From contig JADJQU010000001.1 in assembly GCA_016712565.1 (NCBI GenBank), forward strand, positions 983,910 through 1,047,909: 64,000 nt of DNA, read 5' to 3'. How positions within the stretch are numbered: position 1 is the stretch's first letter; every line of letters starts with the position of its first letter. Origin of the DNA: Planctomycetota bacterium (GTDB lineage Bacteria; Planctomycetota; UBA1135; GCA-002686595). Below the pieces are notes generated by a model. It ran no database searches. It saw only the letters and a program-made list of their open reading frames with translations, and was not told the DNA's origin. A program made the position numbers and the translations under genes. This document shows positions 25,356 to 34,711 of this stretch, one piece after another.

Positions 25356-26419
25356 GCCTCGCGCCTCCACAGGTCTCGCCTCGACGCCGCGCACAGCGCG
25401 GCCGCGCCGAGGAGTGCGGCCGTCGAGAGCCATGGGCCCAGCTCCGGTGCCCCCGCGGCGTGGCCGTCGGCGCAGGCCTCCAGGGCGCGCCGCAGCCCGA
25501 CGCCCGGCCAGGCCCGCGGCGCGTCGAGGTCGAGCCAGGCCAGGGCGAGTGTCACCGCCGCGGCGAGCACCGCGCTGGGCGGACTGGCCCACACCGCCAC
25601 CGCCTGGGCAAGGCCCTGGAGCGCGAGCAGCGCGAGCCAGGCATGCAGGAACATCGCGAGAACGCCTTCCCAGCGGGGTCCCGCCGCCCGGTACCACTCC
25701 ACGCGCGGGCCCTCGAGCACGACCGAGGCGCCGGGGCCCACGCGCTCGAAGTCCAGTCGCACGGAGTCGCAGCCCGGGTCCACCTCGACGGGAATCGGCG
25801 TGTTGCCCGTGATCCGCGCCTCCGTGGTGCGCGCCGGCAGGCCCTCCTGTTCCAGGGTGCAGAGCACGCGGGTCTGGGGCGGGCCGTCGTCCGGGGCGGC
25901 CACCACGAACCGCGCGAGGCCCAGGGTCGCACCCTCGGGCACCGCGGACAGCGTCGAGCCACGGGAGCCGGCGCGCAACAGCACGACGCCGTCCACGGGC
26001 GTGTCCGCGAGCCAGCACAGCCGCGGCGACGATCCCGCCGCGAACTCCGCCGCCGCGGCGCAGGAGAGCAGCACCAGGGCCAGGGCCAGGGCGCCGCCGG
26101 TGCTCCAGGCGGCCATGATCCCGGCGGGCCTGAGCACCGAGGTGCCGAGCCACTCGCCCTCGCCGCGCCGCCAGCGCGCCACCGAGTGGGCGGCCGCGGC
26201 CGGAAACCAGGCCAGAGCCGCGGCAAGGGCCGTGAACCACAGGGCCTCGCGGGCCAATCCGTCGGCCACGTCCTGGGAGAGCGCGACCTCCGCGGGGGAC
26301 CTCCCGGCGTCCCGTGCCCGCCACAGGGAAAGCAGCACGAGGCCCCCCATGGCCCACACCGCCGCCGGCCGCAGGGCGCGCCGCAGGGCCAGGCCCACCA
26401 GGCCGCGGAACGCGCTCAT
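25352..26419 (-). CDS. ABC transporter membrane subunit, putative
   Basis: A 355-residue protein with hydrophobic clusters at both ends (WAMGGLVLLSLW, ALWFTALAAALAWFPAAAA, ALALALVLLSCAAAAE; then LALLALQGLAQAVAVW and LSTAALLGAAALCAA) and a soluble extracytoplasmic region of about 130 residues in the middle. This is the layout of ABC-2-type permease subunits, though sequence similarity is weak. Both ends overlap neighbours by ATGA: the ATPase upstream and the TPR-like protein downstream. The role as partner of the ATPase is inferred from the operon. Confidence 0.7.
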   Translation of the reverse strand: MSAFRGLVGLALRRALRPAAVWAMGGLVLLSLWRARDAGRSPAEVALSQDVADGLAREALWFTALAAALAWFPAAAAHSVARWRRGEGEWLGTSVLRPAGIMAAWSTGGALALALVLLSCAAAAEFAAGSSPRLCWLADTPVDGVVLLRAGSRGSTLSAVPEGATLGLARFVVAAPDDGPPQTRVLCTLEQEGLPARTTEARITGNTPIPVEVDPGCDSVRLDFERVGPGASVVLEGPRVEWYRAAGPRWEGVLAMFLHAWLALLALQGLAQAVAVWASPPSAVLAAAVTLALAWLDLDAPRAWPGVGLRRALEACADGHAAGAPELGPWLSTAALLGAAALCAASRRDLWRREA

Positions 26420-27267
26420 TTCGAGAGCCGCCGGTACAGGGCCCGCAGGGCGGAAGGGGCGGGAGAGCGCGAGGCAAGGGTCCCGCCGTGCTCGTCGATG
26501 GCGTGCTCGACCGCCTCGCCGCCCTGGGCGTCCAGGCCCTCGATCTCGAGCATCCATCCACCGCGCTCCGCTCCCAGCAGATCCCGCGGCGCGCCGTGGG
26601 CCGCCACGCGACCCTCGTGCAGCACCATCCACTGGTCGCAGTGGGCCTGCAGGTCCGTCAGCAGGTGGGAGGCCAGCACGATCGTCGCGCTCCGGGCGCG
26701 CAAGCCCGCCAGCAGTTCGTCGAAGACCGCGAAGCCCTGGGCGTCCAGTCCCGCGGTGGGCTCGTCGAGCAGCACGAGTTGGGGCTCGTGCACCAGGGCC
26801 TGGGCCAGGCCGAAGCGCCGCGCCATGCCGCGGGAGAAGCGCCGCAGCGGCGTGCGCGCGGCCGCGGCGAGGCCCACCTGTTCCAGCAGGCCCTGCGCGC
26901 GCGAGCGGGCCGTGGGGCGGGGCACGCCGCGCAGCTGGGCCAGGAGCTCCAGGGCCTCCAGGGCCAGGAGCTCCCGGGGAAACGCGGCGTCCTCGGACAA
27001 GAACCCGATGCGGCGTCGGATGCCGCGCGCCGTGGGGTCGCCGCCCAGCACCGCGAGCGTTCCGCCGCTCGCGGGTTCCAGCCCCGCCAGCACGCGCAGC
27101 AGGGTGGTCTTGCCCGATCCGTTGGGACCCACCAATCCCAGCCGCGCGCCCGTCTCGAGGGTGAAGTCGATTCCGTGCAGCACCTCGCGCTTTCGCCAGG
27201 GCAGGGCCGTCGGATACGCGTGCCGGAGCCCGCGTGCCTCCAGGGCCTGGGTGGACTCGGGCGACAT
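26416..27267 (-). CDS. ABC transporter ATP-binding protein
   Basis: The 283-residue ATPase has Walker A GPNGSGKTTLL, Q-loop region IGFLSEDAAFP, a divergent signature RRFSRGMARR in place of LSGGQ, Walker B LVLLDEPTAGLD and H-loop ASH. Overall it resembles the ABC-2 export group (CcmA/NatA-like). It is the first gene of a three-gene operon. ATG 27267 is preferred because upstream codons are unrelated. An FHA-domain gene is divergent, with only 49 bp between starts, so the two promoters must share this short space. The substrate is unknown. Confidence 0.9.
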   Translation of the reverse strand: MSPESTQALEARGLRHAYPTALPWRKREVLHGIDFTLETGARLGLVGPNGSGKTTLLRVLAGLEPASGGTLAVLGGDPTARGIRRRIGFLSEDAAFPRELLALEALELLAQLRGVPRPTARSRAQGLLEQVGLAAAARTPLRRFSRGMARRFGLAQALVHEPQLVLLDEPTAGLDAQGFAVFDELLAGLRARSATIVLASHLLTDLQAHCDQWMVLHEGRVAAHGAPRDLLGAERGGWMLEIEGLDAQGGEAVEHAIDEHGGTLASRSPAPSALRALYRRLSK

Positions 27268-27316
27268 GTCGGGAGTGTAGCCCTGGACCGCCAGCGAGTA
27301 TCCTGAGCTTCGACCT

Positions 27317-28231
27317 ATGGGTGCTTCGGAGGACGCAGGGGCGGGTGGAACGCGGGCGGAGCTGTTCGTGCTCTCGGGCCCCGACGTGGGCCGCTCGTTC
27401 AACATCGGCCACGGCGCCACCGTGGGGCGCGCGCCGGACCGCGACGTGGTGCTGCGCGATCGATCCATCAGTCGCCACCACGCCCATTTCGAATGCAGCG
27501 CCGGCGTGTGGTCCATCGTGGACGACGGCTCCACCAACGGATTCGTGGTCGACGGCGCCCGTCACGAGCGGGCGACGCTCCAGGACCTGCGCGAGTTCGT
27601 GATCGGCGAGGTGCTGGTGCGGCTGCGCACGGAATTCTCCGGCGCTCCCGCTGCAAGTCCTCGACCCGCGGCCCCGGCCGGGCCGCCCCCGGTCTCGAGC
27701 GCGGGCCCAAGCTCCCCTCCGGCCCCGACGCCCACGGAGTCCGGGTTTCCGGCGCCCACGGCGTCGCGAGCCCAGGACCTGGGCGATGAAATCGAGATCG
27801 ACTCGGATCCCGAGAGCACGGTCCCCAGTCTGCGTTCGCCGCCTCGGGCAACCTCCGCGCCCAGCTTCGGAGAGCGCGGCAGGACCGGCCCGTCGGGCGC
27901 GGAACCGGGCGGCGCCGGGAGCGCCGGCGGTGCGGGTCCCTCGGTGGTCAGGCCCATCTCCGCGCCGGCCGCGAAGCTGGCGTCCAGCGGGGCGGGCGCC
28001 GCCGGAAACCTGGGCGCCCGGGGCCAGAGCGTGCTGCAGTACCACAAGCAGCCGGCCCGCACGGGGCTCCTGGTCACGGACCTGGATCAGCGTCCCCTGT
28101 GGGTGCGGATCCTGTCGCTGGCGCTCGTGGTGGTCCTCGCGGCGGCTCTGGCCTATGGGGCCTACCGCGGCGTGCTTTCCCTGCGCGAGGGCCTGGAATC
28201 GACCGAGCCGCCGGCGGAAGCGGGCGGCTAG
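27317..28231 (+). CDS. FHA-domain protein with C-terminal membrane anchor
   Basis: The 304-residue product has an FHA phosphothreonine-binding domain at about residues 15-105 (VGRAPDRDVVLRDRSISRHH with the Arg, Ser and His of the binding surface, and STNGFVVDG). A linker rich in proline, alanine and glycine follows, then a single transmembrane helix (ILSLALVVVLAAALAYGAY) near the C-terminus. The FHA domain should face the cytoplasm and bind Ser/Thr-phosphorylated partners. No Ser/Thr kinase gene is nearby. It is divergent from the ABC operon. Confidence 0.9.
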   Translation: MGASEDAGAGGTRAELFVLSGPDVGRSFNIGHGATVGRAPDRDVVLRDRSISRHHAHFECSAGVWSIVDDGSTNGFVVDGARHERATLQDLREFVIGEVLVRLRTEFSGAPAASPRPAAPAGPPPVSSAGPSSPPAPTPTESGFPAPTASRAQDLGDEIEIDSDPESTVPSLRSPPRATSAPSFGERGRTGPSGAEPGGAGSAGGAGPSVVRPISAPAAKLASSGAGAAGNLGARGQSVLQYHKQPARTGLLVTDLDQRPLWVRILSLALVVVLAAALAYGAYRGVLSLREGLESTEPPAEAGG

Positions 28232-28261
28232 CGGCAAGCGTCACAGCTCGGGGTATCCGAG

Positions 28262-28773
28262 CCACACGAATGCTGGGCAAGATCCAGCGGCTGGATCGCA
28301 TGGAGCGCGAGGCCACGGAGGCCGGGCCCGATGCAGAGGCACGGCGTCGGCTGCACGCGCGGAACGTGGGCAGCCACCCTCAAGGGGATCCGCGTCGAGC
28401 TCGAGCGGCTTGCGGGCGACGTGCTTCCTGAGAGCCTTATCGACGAGGCGGCCGCGTAGGCACAGGCGCAATGGACGGCACTGAACCGCTACGTCGAGGA
28501 CGGGCGGCTCGCGATCGACAACAACAGCGCGCGATGCGGCGCGTGGCGGTAGGTCACAAGAGCTTGCGCTTCGCGGGGAGCTTCGACGATGGCAAGCGCA
28601 CGGCGGTGACCCACTCGCAGCTCGAAACGTGCAAGCGAAGCAGCGCCGACCCCTTCGCCTACCTGCGCGACGTGCTGGAACGGCTGCCGGTTACGGCCGT
28701 GGCCGACTACGCGGGGCTCAGGCCGCGCGCCTGGCTCGCAGAACAGCGCGCGAAGCAAGCTGCGGCGCGCTGA
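28262..28773 (+). pseudogene. Decayed IS66-type transposase remnant
   Basis: Fragments of the C-terminal half of IS66 transposases can be followed across several frames: LGKIQRLDRMEREATEAGPD, then WTALNRYVEDGRLAIDNNSA, then VAVGHKSLRFAGSFDDGKR and DPFAYLRDVLERLP, ending at 28773. In-frame stops and frameshifts separate them, and the N-terminal half is missing. It marks the left edge of the accessory island next to the FHA gene. It cannot encode an active enzyme. Confidence 0.85.
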
Positions 28774-28943
28774 CCCGGCCACGGCCATCGGAACCCATGC
28801 AGGCCAGTGCCCCGGCCACCTGGAATTGCCGGACAGTCACCTTCAAATCGGAAGAGACCCTGTCACACCCCACATCCTTGGCTTGGGTGGCCGAGGAATC
28901 GTCAAGATGCGGATCGGGTTTTCGGCACGACCACCGCTTCACT

Positions 28944-29537
28944 CTACTCCCGCTCGCGCCTTCGAATCTCGGCAAGCAACCAGCCAGCCTTTGCCTCTTT
29001 CTGGAACAGCTCCACATCGACCAGCGGGTCCAGAAAGACGGCCTTGATGCCAGCCTCGTCTTCTCGAGTGGCAACTACTGCGTGATTCTCGCCCTTCGGT
29101 GGAAACTCATCTCGACGGTAAAATGTATATCGACCCATCATGAAACGACGATCCACCTCCTGCTGTATCTCCTGTGCGTGTTCATCTCGCAGTCGCCGCT
29201 CTTCCTTTCTAAGCTCAGGCAGTGTCGCGTTCGAGAACTCCACTTCCCAGGTCGCTGGTACCTCCGGGTTGCGGCTGCCTTCGCCAACAGCGGGACTGGC
29301 AAGATCCCGAGCACTGGGCGACGAGGCGAGGGGCTGATCCAGCGGAATGCCGACTTCGGCTCTGCCAGCACCGTGCTCGGATATCGACAGGGGCTCGCTC
29401 TGAGGGGGCCTAGCTGGTTCGCCAGACTTGACCTCTGGACTCCGAGCTTCACTTGGCACTTCAAGCAAGCCCCTTGCCAGCATGAAACAGCCTGCACCAA
29501 CTGCTACCGTGAGAAAGATCCCAGCAGAAGCTCTCAT
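28944..29537 (-). CDS. Orphan membrane-anchored protein of unknown function
   Basis: The 197-residue product starts at ATG 29537 with a hydrophobic anchor (AGIFLTVAVGAGCFMLARGLL). A disordered proline/serine/glutamate-rich stretch follows. The C-terminal half is charged and predicted helical (ELRKEERRLRDEHAQEIQQE, then VELFQKEAKAGWLLAEIRRR). I recognise no family. Its base composition is clearly lower in G+C than the neighbours, and it sits between an IS66 remnant and an IS3-type element, so it was probably acquired with the island. Confidence 0.65.
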   Translation of the reverse strand: MRASAGIFLTVAVGAGCFMLARGLLEVPSEARSPEVKSGEPARPPQSEPLSISEHGAGRAEVGIPLDQPLASSPSARDLASPAVGEGSRNPEVPATWEVEFSNATLPELRKEERRLRDEHAQEIQQEVDRRFMMGRYTFYRRDEFPPKGENHAVVATREDEAGIKAVFLDPLVDVELFQKEAKAGWLLAEIRRRERE

Positions 29538-29665
29538 CACCAACCTCCGTCGTGCTTGATCAGGTCATACCTGAAGTAGAACCGGCATCCGGCAGAACGT
29601 TGCAGCATGACTCATGTCAGTAGACTGTTCCGCCCCAGATTTCCTCGACAGTGAGTTGAGAGTAA

Positions 29666-30628
29666 TCACGCGGACACCTTGACTGCAAGGAGTTCGCGCC
29701 GGACAGCAGCCGGTGGCCGGTGCCCATGACGTTCGATCAGCCAGTTCTCGTTGTAGATCGCGACCCATTCGGTGACGGCTTGGCGCACGTCCTCTGCGTC
29801 GCGAAAGGACCGCACCCACAGGAGCTGCTCCTTGAGCGTGCGGAAGAAGCGTTCGATGCAGCCGTTGCCCTCGGGCGAGCGCACGAAGGCCGGGCTCGAC
29901 TCGAAGCCGAGAAAGCCGATCTCGCTCTGGAAGTGATCGCTGACGTACTGGCTGCCGTGATCGTGCCGAAGTCGGACACCCGCAGCGATCCCTGCGGCGA
30001 AACTCCCGAAGATGTTCTTCACGCCCTGACGCAGCGGCTCGAGCGCCTCAAAGCGCGACGCATACTTCGCGGCGTGGCTCCCGACGCACTCTGCGGTGGC
30101 GTGGTCGATCGCGGCGAAGACCGTGACCATGCCCTCGCGCTCCGTCCAAACGCCCGTCGCATCGGTGCCCCACATGACGTTGGGCAGCGCCGGCGTGATC
30201 GTGCCGTCGTGCACTCGCGGCCCGAGGGCCCGCTTCGCACGGCCAGGAGCAAGCAGACCTGCTGCCCGCATCAGGCGCAGCGTGCGCTGCTTCGACGTGC
30301 GTACTCCCTTCAGCCGCAGCCGAGCCCAGACCTTGCGATGTCCTTCGCCGACGAAGGGCGTGACTCCCAGCACGCCGCGAATCTGCTCGGTGAGCTCCGC
30401 GTCGCTGAAGCTCGTCTTCGGCCCACGCTTGTGGCCAGGCCCAGGAAGCACGTCGCGACGGGAGCGTGCCCAGTACACGCTCGAGCGCGAGCGCTTCAGC
30501 AGGCGCATCACGCGCAGCACGTCGAAGCTGCGGTTCACGGAGGTCGATCGCTCGGCGATCACGGTTTCGACCTCCGGAATGCCAAAGGGTCGCGCTCCTC
30601 GTGTTTGCGCAGCAAGGCTTTGAGGCAC
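29666..30628 (-). CDS. IS3-family transposase OrfB (DDE integrase core)
   Basis: The product of up to 320 residues has an HTH_21-like N-terminal region (TPFVGEGHRKVWARLRLKG) and an rve-type catalytic core. The acidic triad is visible as Asp in GTDATGVW, Asp in LRHDHGSQY and Glu in NGCIERFFRTLKE, with 35 residues between the last two, as expected for D,D(35)E enzymes. It overlaps orfA by 70 nt in another frame, so a functional fusion is probably made by ribosomal frameshifting, as in other IS3 elements. The beginning of its own frame is therefore approximate. Confidence 0.92.
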   Translation of the reverse strand: MPQSLAAQTRGARPFGIPEVETVIAERSTSVNRSFDVLRVMRLLKRSRSSVYWARSRRDVLPGPGHKRGPKTSFSDAELTEQIRGVLGVTPFVGEGHRKVWARLRLKGVRTSKQRTLRLMRAAGLLAPGRAKRALGPRVHDGTITPALPNVMWGTDATGVWTEREGMVTVFAAIDHATAECVGSHAAKYASRFEALEPLRQGVKNIFGSFAAGIAAGVRLRHDHGSQYVSDHFQSEIGFLGFESSPAFVRSPEGNGCIERFFRTLKEQLLWVRSFRDAEDVRQAVTEWVAIYNENWLIERHGHRPPAAVRRELLAVKVSA

Positions 30629-30945
30629 TCGTTGTCGATCGTCAGCTCGCCGATCAGCGCCTTCAGATCCTGCGTCTTGTCCTCGGGCTCGGGACCCGCC
30701 TTCGATTTCAGACCGGTCTGGCCTGCGGCGAGAAACTCGTCACGCCACGACGACAGCGTGGCTGCGGTTACGCCAAGAGCGCGCGACAAGGCGTCCAGAT
30801 CCTCGCCTCGAAGCAGGCGAAGGACCGCGTCCATCTTGCGCCGCGAGGAGAACCGGCCACGCTCCCGGCCCGGATCTCCTCCGGTCGGCCTTCGGCCTCC
30901 CTGCGGAGATCCGGGCCCCTGCTGCGTTTGCTTCTTCCCTGACAT
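30559..30945 (-). CDS. IS3-family OrfA (helix-turn-helix)
   Basis: The 128-residue OrfA starts at ATG 30945. It has a helix-turn-helix (LRGEDLDALSRALGVTAATL) and a C-terminal leucine-rich coiled coil (LKALIGELTIDNECLKALLR) of the kind that mediates multimerisation of OrfA and OrfAB. It binds the ends of the element and regulates transposition. The N-terminal 30 residues are low-complexity and basic. Confidence 0.9.
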   Translation of the reverse strand: MSGKKQTQQGPGSPQGGRRPTGGDPGRERGRFSSRRKMDAVLRLLRGEDLDALSRALGVTAATLSSWRDEFLAAGQTGLKSKAGPEPEDKTQDLKALIGELTIDNECLKALLRKHEERDPLAFRRSKP

Positions 30946-30990
30946 GGATACCTCCAGTGCTCATCAAACCAGACGACTGTGGGGTGTCCA

Positions 30991-31467
30991 GGGAAACCGT
31001 GAGGCGGGAGACTGGTTCGGGGTGGTGCATGACGAAACACGTACATTCCCGGAGAATTCAGAGCGTGACTTCGGGCCAGACAGTCCCAAGGTCTTGCATC
31101 TGGATGGACCCTGGTATTATGTCGTGTATTGACAGTTGATCCAATTGACAACTGTGGCTCCAGGTGCCGATCGGTAGCTGCTGGCTTGCCAGTGGCAACC
31201 AGTGCACTGCAATTCACACCCGCGATAGCAGCGACAGTAGGGAGTCGGCAGGCTTTTCCTGCAACACCACGCCGTGCTCGTCACCGCGAGGCGACCCCAC
31301 TTGACAATGAACTAGTCGTGCTCCTCGATTGGCACAATTAGCGTGGCCGGCGTCGGTGACGGACTCCTGCGAATTTTCCAACGGCTAGCCGCTGTCCGAC
31401 CCGCGCGGGTGACTCAGCGCGCCGGCCCGCGGCTTCATGGCCCTCGCCGTCCGGCGTTGGTGGGACG
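30991..31467. other. Intergenic sequence between the IS element and the next gene
   Basis: About 480 bp of sequence lower in G+C than the rest of the window, with no gene or RNA that I can recognise. It looks like the right flank of the accessory island. Normal high-G+C coding sequence resumes at the stop codon of the next gene at 31468. Confidence 0.5.
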
Positions 31468-33507
31468 CTACTCCTCGGCCACGAGCAACACCGCGTCGGC
31501 CACGAGGCCGGGAACCGCCGCTTCGATCCACTGCGGCGCGTAGCCGCGGGCCTCGACGCGAATGCGCTCCGGCGCCTGCGAGGAGCTGAGGTCCAGGACG
31601 CCCCGGGAGTCCGAGGGCGCGCTGGTGAGCACCGGCGCGGCGTCGCCGAATCCGCCGAGGACGCCGACGGCCATGGCTCCCGGGATCGGCGCCAGGGTCC
31701 GCGCGTCGAGCACGATCAGCCGCCTGGCAAAGCCGGGCGTGAGCTCCAGGACGGCGCGGCCGTTGACCTGGGCGAGGCGCGCCAGGTCGGCCACTTCGAT
31801 CTCGCGGCGCACGTAGCCCCGCCGCTCCACCACCAGCCGGGCCCGCGGCAGGTCCTGGCCGCAGGGAACCCAAAGCCGCCCGCCCTCCAGGGACGCGAGG
31901 TGCAGGGGCGAGCCCGCCAGTGTGCTGACGAATCCGTTCAGGCGCTCGGCGGCGCTGTCGCGGAACAGAATCGCTCGCACGCCCGAGAGCCCCGCGCCGG
32001 TTTCCCGGTCCACCACGGAGACCTCCAGGGCACCGAGGATCGGCGGCTCGCCCAGCACGAAGTGCACGTCCCGGGATCCGAAGTCCGCCTCGAACACCTC
32101 CGGTTCCACCCGCGGTCCGTCGAAGGCGGTGCACAGGCGCACCCGCAGTTTCCCGCAAGGCGCGCGGTGGTAGGCGAAGCGGCCCTCGGCGTCGGTGGGC
32201 AGGCGCTGTTCCTCACGGCCCTCCACGCAAACCGAAACCCACAGCCAGTCCACGGCTCGGCCCCGGCTGTCGCGCACGCTGCCGGCGACCGCCAGGGGCA
32301 GCGCGGAGGCCGGCAGAGTGAGGCGCGTCTCGAACAGCTGACCCTGGGTCAGGAGGAACTCGGCCGCGATGCCGGCGCCCGTGCTCGGGTCCTCGGCACT
32401 GGCCGAGTAGCGGCCGGGCTCCAGGGGTGAGAACAGGGCCTTGCCCTCGTGGTCGGTGGAGCGGCCCATGCGTCCGTAGGGCGGATCGAGGCGCTCCAGA
32501 CGCGCCATGGCTCCCGCGAGCGGCGCGCCGCTGCTCGTCTCGACGCGCACCACGGCCCGGGCGCGGGTGGTGAGCCGCAGGTCCAGCTTGGTCCCCGAGA
32601 GCGGCGGCGGGAATTCGACCGTTTCACTGCGCAGTGAGCCAGGGCCCTCCGCGCGCACGCGCAGTCGGCCGCCCACGGAGGCCGCGTCGATGAGCGCGTG
32701 GCGCGCCAGGCCCTCCTGGTCGCTCTCCACGCGCACGGTGGCGCGATCGCGGGTCGAGGAAGCCAGGGCCGGACTCTCGAAGTCGAACTGCACCACGGCA
32801 CCGCTGAGCGGATTCCCGGCCGGATCCAGGACACGGGCCTCGAAGCGCGCCCAGGGTCCGAACACGCGGATCTCCATGGGCGTTCCGTCGGCCGGAAGGT
32901 GCTCCACTGTGAGCCAGTTGGGTTCGGCGTAGCTCTCTCCGTCCCAACCCTCGCCCTCGAACGCCACGTCCAGCAGGAGGTCCCGCCGCGCCAGTTCCCG
33001 GGGCAGTTCCAGCCACCCCCCCGAGTCGGTGCGGCCCAGGCCGAGCACGCGGCGTGCGGCGGCGGTGTTGACGAGGCTCCCGACGTCCACGAGACCGGAA
33101 CCGTCGTCCGACACGGGATCCGGCGCGGCGAGCACACGCACGGACAGCAGCGGGGCGGGCCTTCCCGAAGTCCCCCGCAGGAATCGCAGGCGCAGGGCCG
33201 GCCCCGTCTGGGCGCCGGAGTCCGCCCCCGGGGAGTTGTCCCCAAGGGAATGGTCAAACGGGCTGCGGCCTTCCTCCCCGTTCAGGGCCCCGGTGTCCGC
33301 GAGGGGGGACAGGACCTGGGCGCCCCCCGGCGGGGGATTCGCTTCTCGCTCCTCGGCGGTTGGAAGGGGCTCGAGATCCCGGCCGGGGCTCCCCGCCGCC
33401 ACCCACGCCCAGGCGCAGGCCAGCAGGCCCAGAAGGGACAGCAGCGCGAGGCCCAGGGGAGCGAGCGCGCGGTGGCGGGAGCCGGGTTCATTCGCGGGGG
33501 ACAACAC
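31468..33507 (-). CDS. Membrane-anchored protein with carboxypeptidase-regulatory-like repeats
   Basis: The 679-residue product starts with a cytoplasmic stub and one transmembrane helix (LGLALLSLLGLLACAWAWVAA), so the rest lies outside the membrane. The exterior consists of several beta-sandwich units of the carboxypeptidase regulatory-like type, for example FEARVLDPAGNPLSGAVVQF, VAGSVRDSRGRAVDWLWVSV and ALEVSVVDRETGAGLSGVRA. There is no catalytic motif. A protein of the same design is encoded at 59099-60826. It is probably a surface structural or adhesive protein. Confidence 0.75.
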   Translation of the reverse strand: MLSPANEPGSRHRALAPLGLALLSLLGLLACAWAWVAAGSPGRDLEPLPTAEEREANPPPGGAQVLSPLADTGALNGEEGRSPFDHSLGDNSPGADSGAQTGPALRLRFLRGTSGRPAPLLSVRVLAAPDPVSDDGSGLVDVGSLVNTAAARRVLGLGRTDSGGWLELPRELARRDLLLDVAFEGEGWDGESYAEPNWLTVEHLPADGTPMEIRVFGPWARFEARVLDPAGNPLSGAVVQFDFESPALASSTRDRATVRVESDQEGLARHALIDAASVGGRLRVRAEGPGSLRSETVEFPPPLSGTKLDLRLTTRARAVVRVETSSGAPLAGAMARLERLDPPYGRMGRSTDHEGKALFSPLEPGRYSASAEDPSTGAGIAAEFLLTQGQLFETRLTLPASALPLAVAGSVRDSRGRAVDWLWVSVCVEGREEQRLPTDAEGRFAYHRAPCGKLRVRLCTAFDGPRVEPEVFEADFGSRDVHFVLGEPPILGALEVSVVDRETGAGLSGVRAILFRDSAAERLNGFVSTLAGSPLHLASLEGGRLWVPCGQDLPRARLVVERRGYVRREIEVADLARLAQVNGRAVLELTPGFARRLIVLDARTLAPIPGAMAVGVLGGFGDAAPVLTSAPSDSRGVLDLSSSQAPERIRVEARGYAPQWIEAAVPGLVADAVLLVAEE

Positions 33508-33598
33508 GGTGGAGAGGCGCGGCGGCCCGTCCCTGGAGCATGTGCCGGGGCGGAGAAAATCTGGCGGCCTGGGGGATCCCCGTGCCTGCTTTCGCGGT

Positions 33599-34711
33599 TC
33601 AGGCGCCGTCGCGGCCGGGGCCGGGCGCCGCCGCGCGCCAGGCCGCCACCAGCGCCGCAGCGGACGCGTCCCAGCGGAAGCGCTGTCCGCGGAGCCGGGC
33701 CGCGTCGAGCTCCCGCGGGGCCGTGGCGATGGCCGCCCGCAGGGCCCGGGCGCATTCCGCGGGATCGTCGGGGGAAAACGCGGGCACGTCCCCGGCCACT
33801 TCGAGCAGGGCTCCGGTGCGGCTGACCGCGAGGGGTGCTCCCGCGCACTGGGCTTCGAGGGCGGGGATGCCGAATCCTTCCAGGCGCGAGGGCAGGGCCA
33901 CGCAGGCCGCGCCCGCGTAGAGCCCGGGCAGATCGCGATCCTCGAAGGGACCCAGGAACTCCACGCGGCCCTGGACCCCCAGTTCCTCGGCCAGGCCGAA
34001 GAGGCGCGCGTCCTCGCCCTGCTTCGAGAGGCCCGCCAGCAGGAGCCGCGGCAGCGTCGGGTCCAGGGCCAGGGCCCGCAGCAGGAGTCCCAGGTTCTTG
34101 CGCGGCTCCAGGTGGCCCACGTGGAGGATCGGCGCGTCCGCGAGCACCCGGCGCGGCAGGGGCTCGAAGTGGTCGGCGGCGTTGGGCACCACGCGCACCC
34201 GCGCGGGGTCGAGCCGGAAACGCTCCAGCACGCGGCCGCGCACCTGCTCGCTGACGGTGATCACCACGGCGGCGGTTTCCAGGGCCGCGCCGATCAGCTT
34301 CTGCGCCACCAGCCTTCGCGAGAGCGGCGTGTGCTCCAACTCCAGGGCCCGCAGATCGTGAATCGTGTGACTGCGCGCCGCGGCGATGCCCCGCGGAACC
34401 GGCAGGTGCGCCAGGTGCACGACGTCGTAGGGACGCGCCGCCGCCCGGGCCTCCGCCACGGCCCGCCGCAGGGCCCGGCCCTCCAGCGTGGCGCGCACCA
34501 GCACGGGATGGGAGGGCACGCGGCTCTCGATGCGACGCACGCTGTCCGGCAGCGCGAAGGGGAGGCCCTCGCGGCCCACGAGCACGCTGAGGGAACCGCC
34601 GGACTCCTCCAGGATCCGGGCGGCCCGCGGCAAGAGTTCCGCCGAGTGCCGGCGCACTCCCCCCATGGGTTGGGCGAGCACCACCGCGCTGACCAGCACG
34701 TGCAAGCTCAC
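33599..34711 (-). CDS. Glycosyltransferase family 4 (first of four)
   Basis: A 370-residue GT-B-fold retaining glycosyltransferase. The C-terminal donor-site motif EGFGIPALE (the E-x7-E element), LHVGHLEPRKNLGLLLRAL and VVPNAADHF are present; the N-terminal acceptor domain contains QPMGGVRRH. The start is a GTG that overlaps the previous gene's stop by 4 nt (GTGA), which fixes the start and shows translational coupling. Together with the next GT4 gene it forms a two-gene operon. Sugar and acceptor are unknown. Confidence 0.9.
   Translation of the reverse strand: MSLHVLVSAVVLAQPMGGVRRHSAELLPRAARILEESGGSLSVLVGREGLPFALPDSVRRIESRVPSHPVLVRATLEGRALRRAVAEARAAARPYDVVHLAHLPVPRGIAAARSHTIHDLRALELEHTPLSRRLVAQKLIGAALETAAVVITVSEQVRGRVLERFRLDPARVRVVPNAADHFEPLPRRVLADAPILHVGHLEPRKNLGLLLRALALDPTLPRLLLAGLSKQGEDARLFGLAEELGVQGRVEFLGPFEDRDLPGLYAGAACVALPSRLEGFGIPALEAQCAGAPLAVSRTGALLEVAGDVPAFSPDDPAECARALRAAIATAPRELDAARLRGQRFRWDASAAALVAAWRAAAPGPGRDGA

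Larger units (their letters stand above)
29626..30990 (-). mobile_element. IS3-family insertion sequence, about 1.36 kb
   Basis: The element encodes overlapping orfA and orfB on the minus strand. Candidate ends are TGTTCCGCCCCAGA at 29626 and, inverted at 30990, TGGACACCCCACAG; these match only partly, and I find no clear target-site duplication, so the borders are provisional. Both reading frames look intact, so the element may still be mobile. Confidence 0.65.

Noticed and set aside
23736..27164. Plus-strand open frame of over 1100 codons across DedA and the ABC operon
   Set aside because: It crosses four minus-strand genes with clear domains and encodes low-complexity Arg/Pro/Ser/Ala sequence, so it is a shadow.
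31129..31341. Short plus-strand open frame of 70 codons right of the IS3-type element
   Set aside because: No recognisable motif or ribosome site, and the composition looks non-coding.
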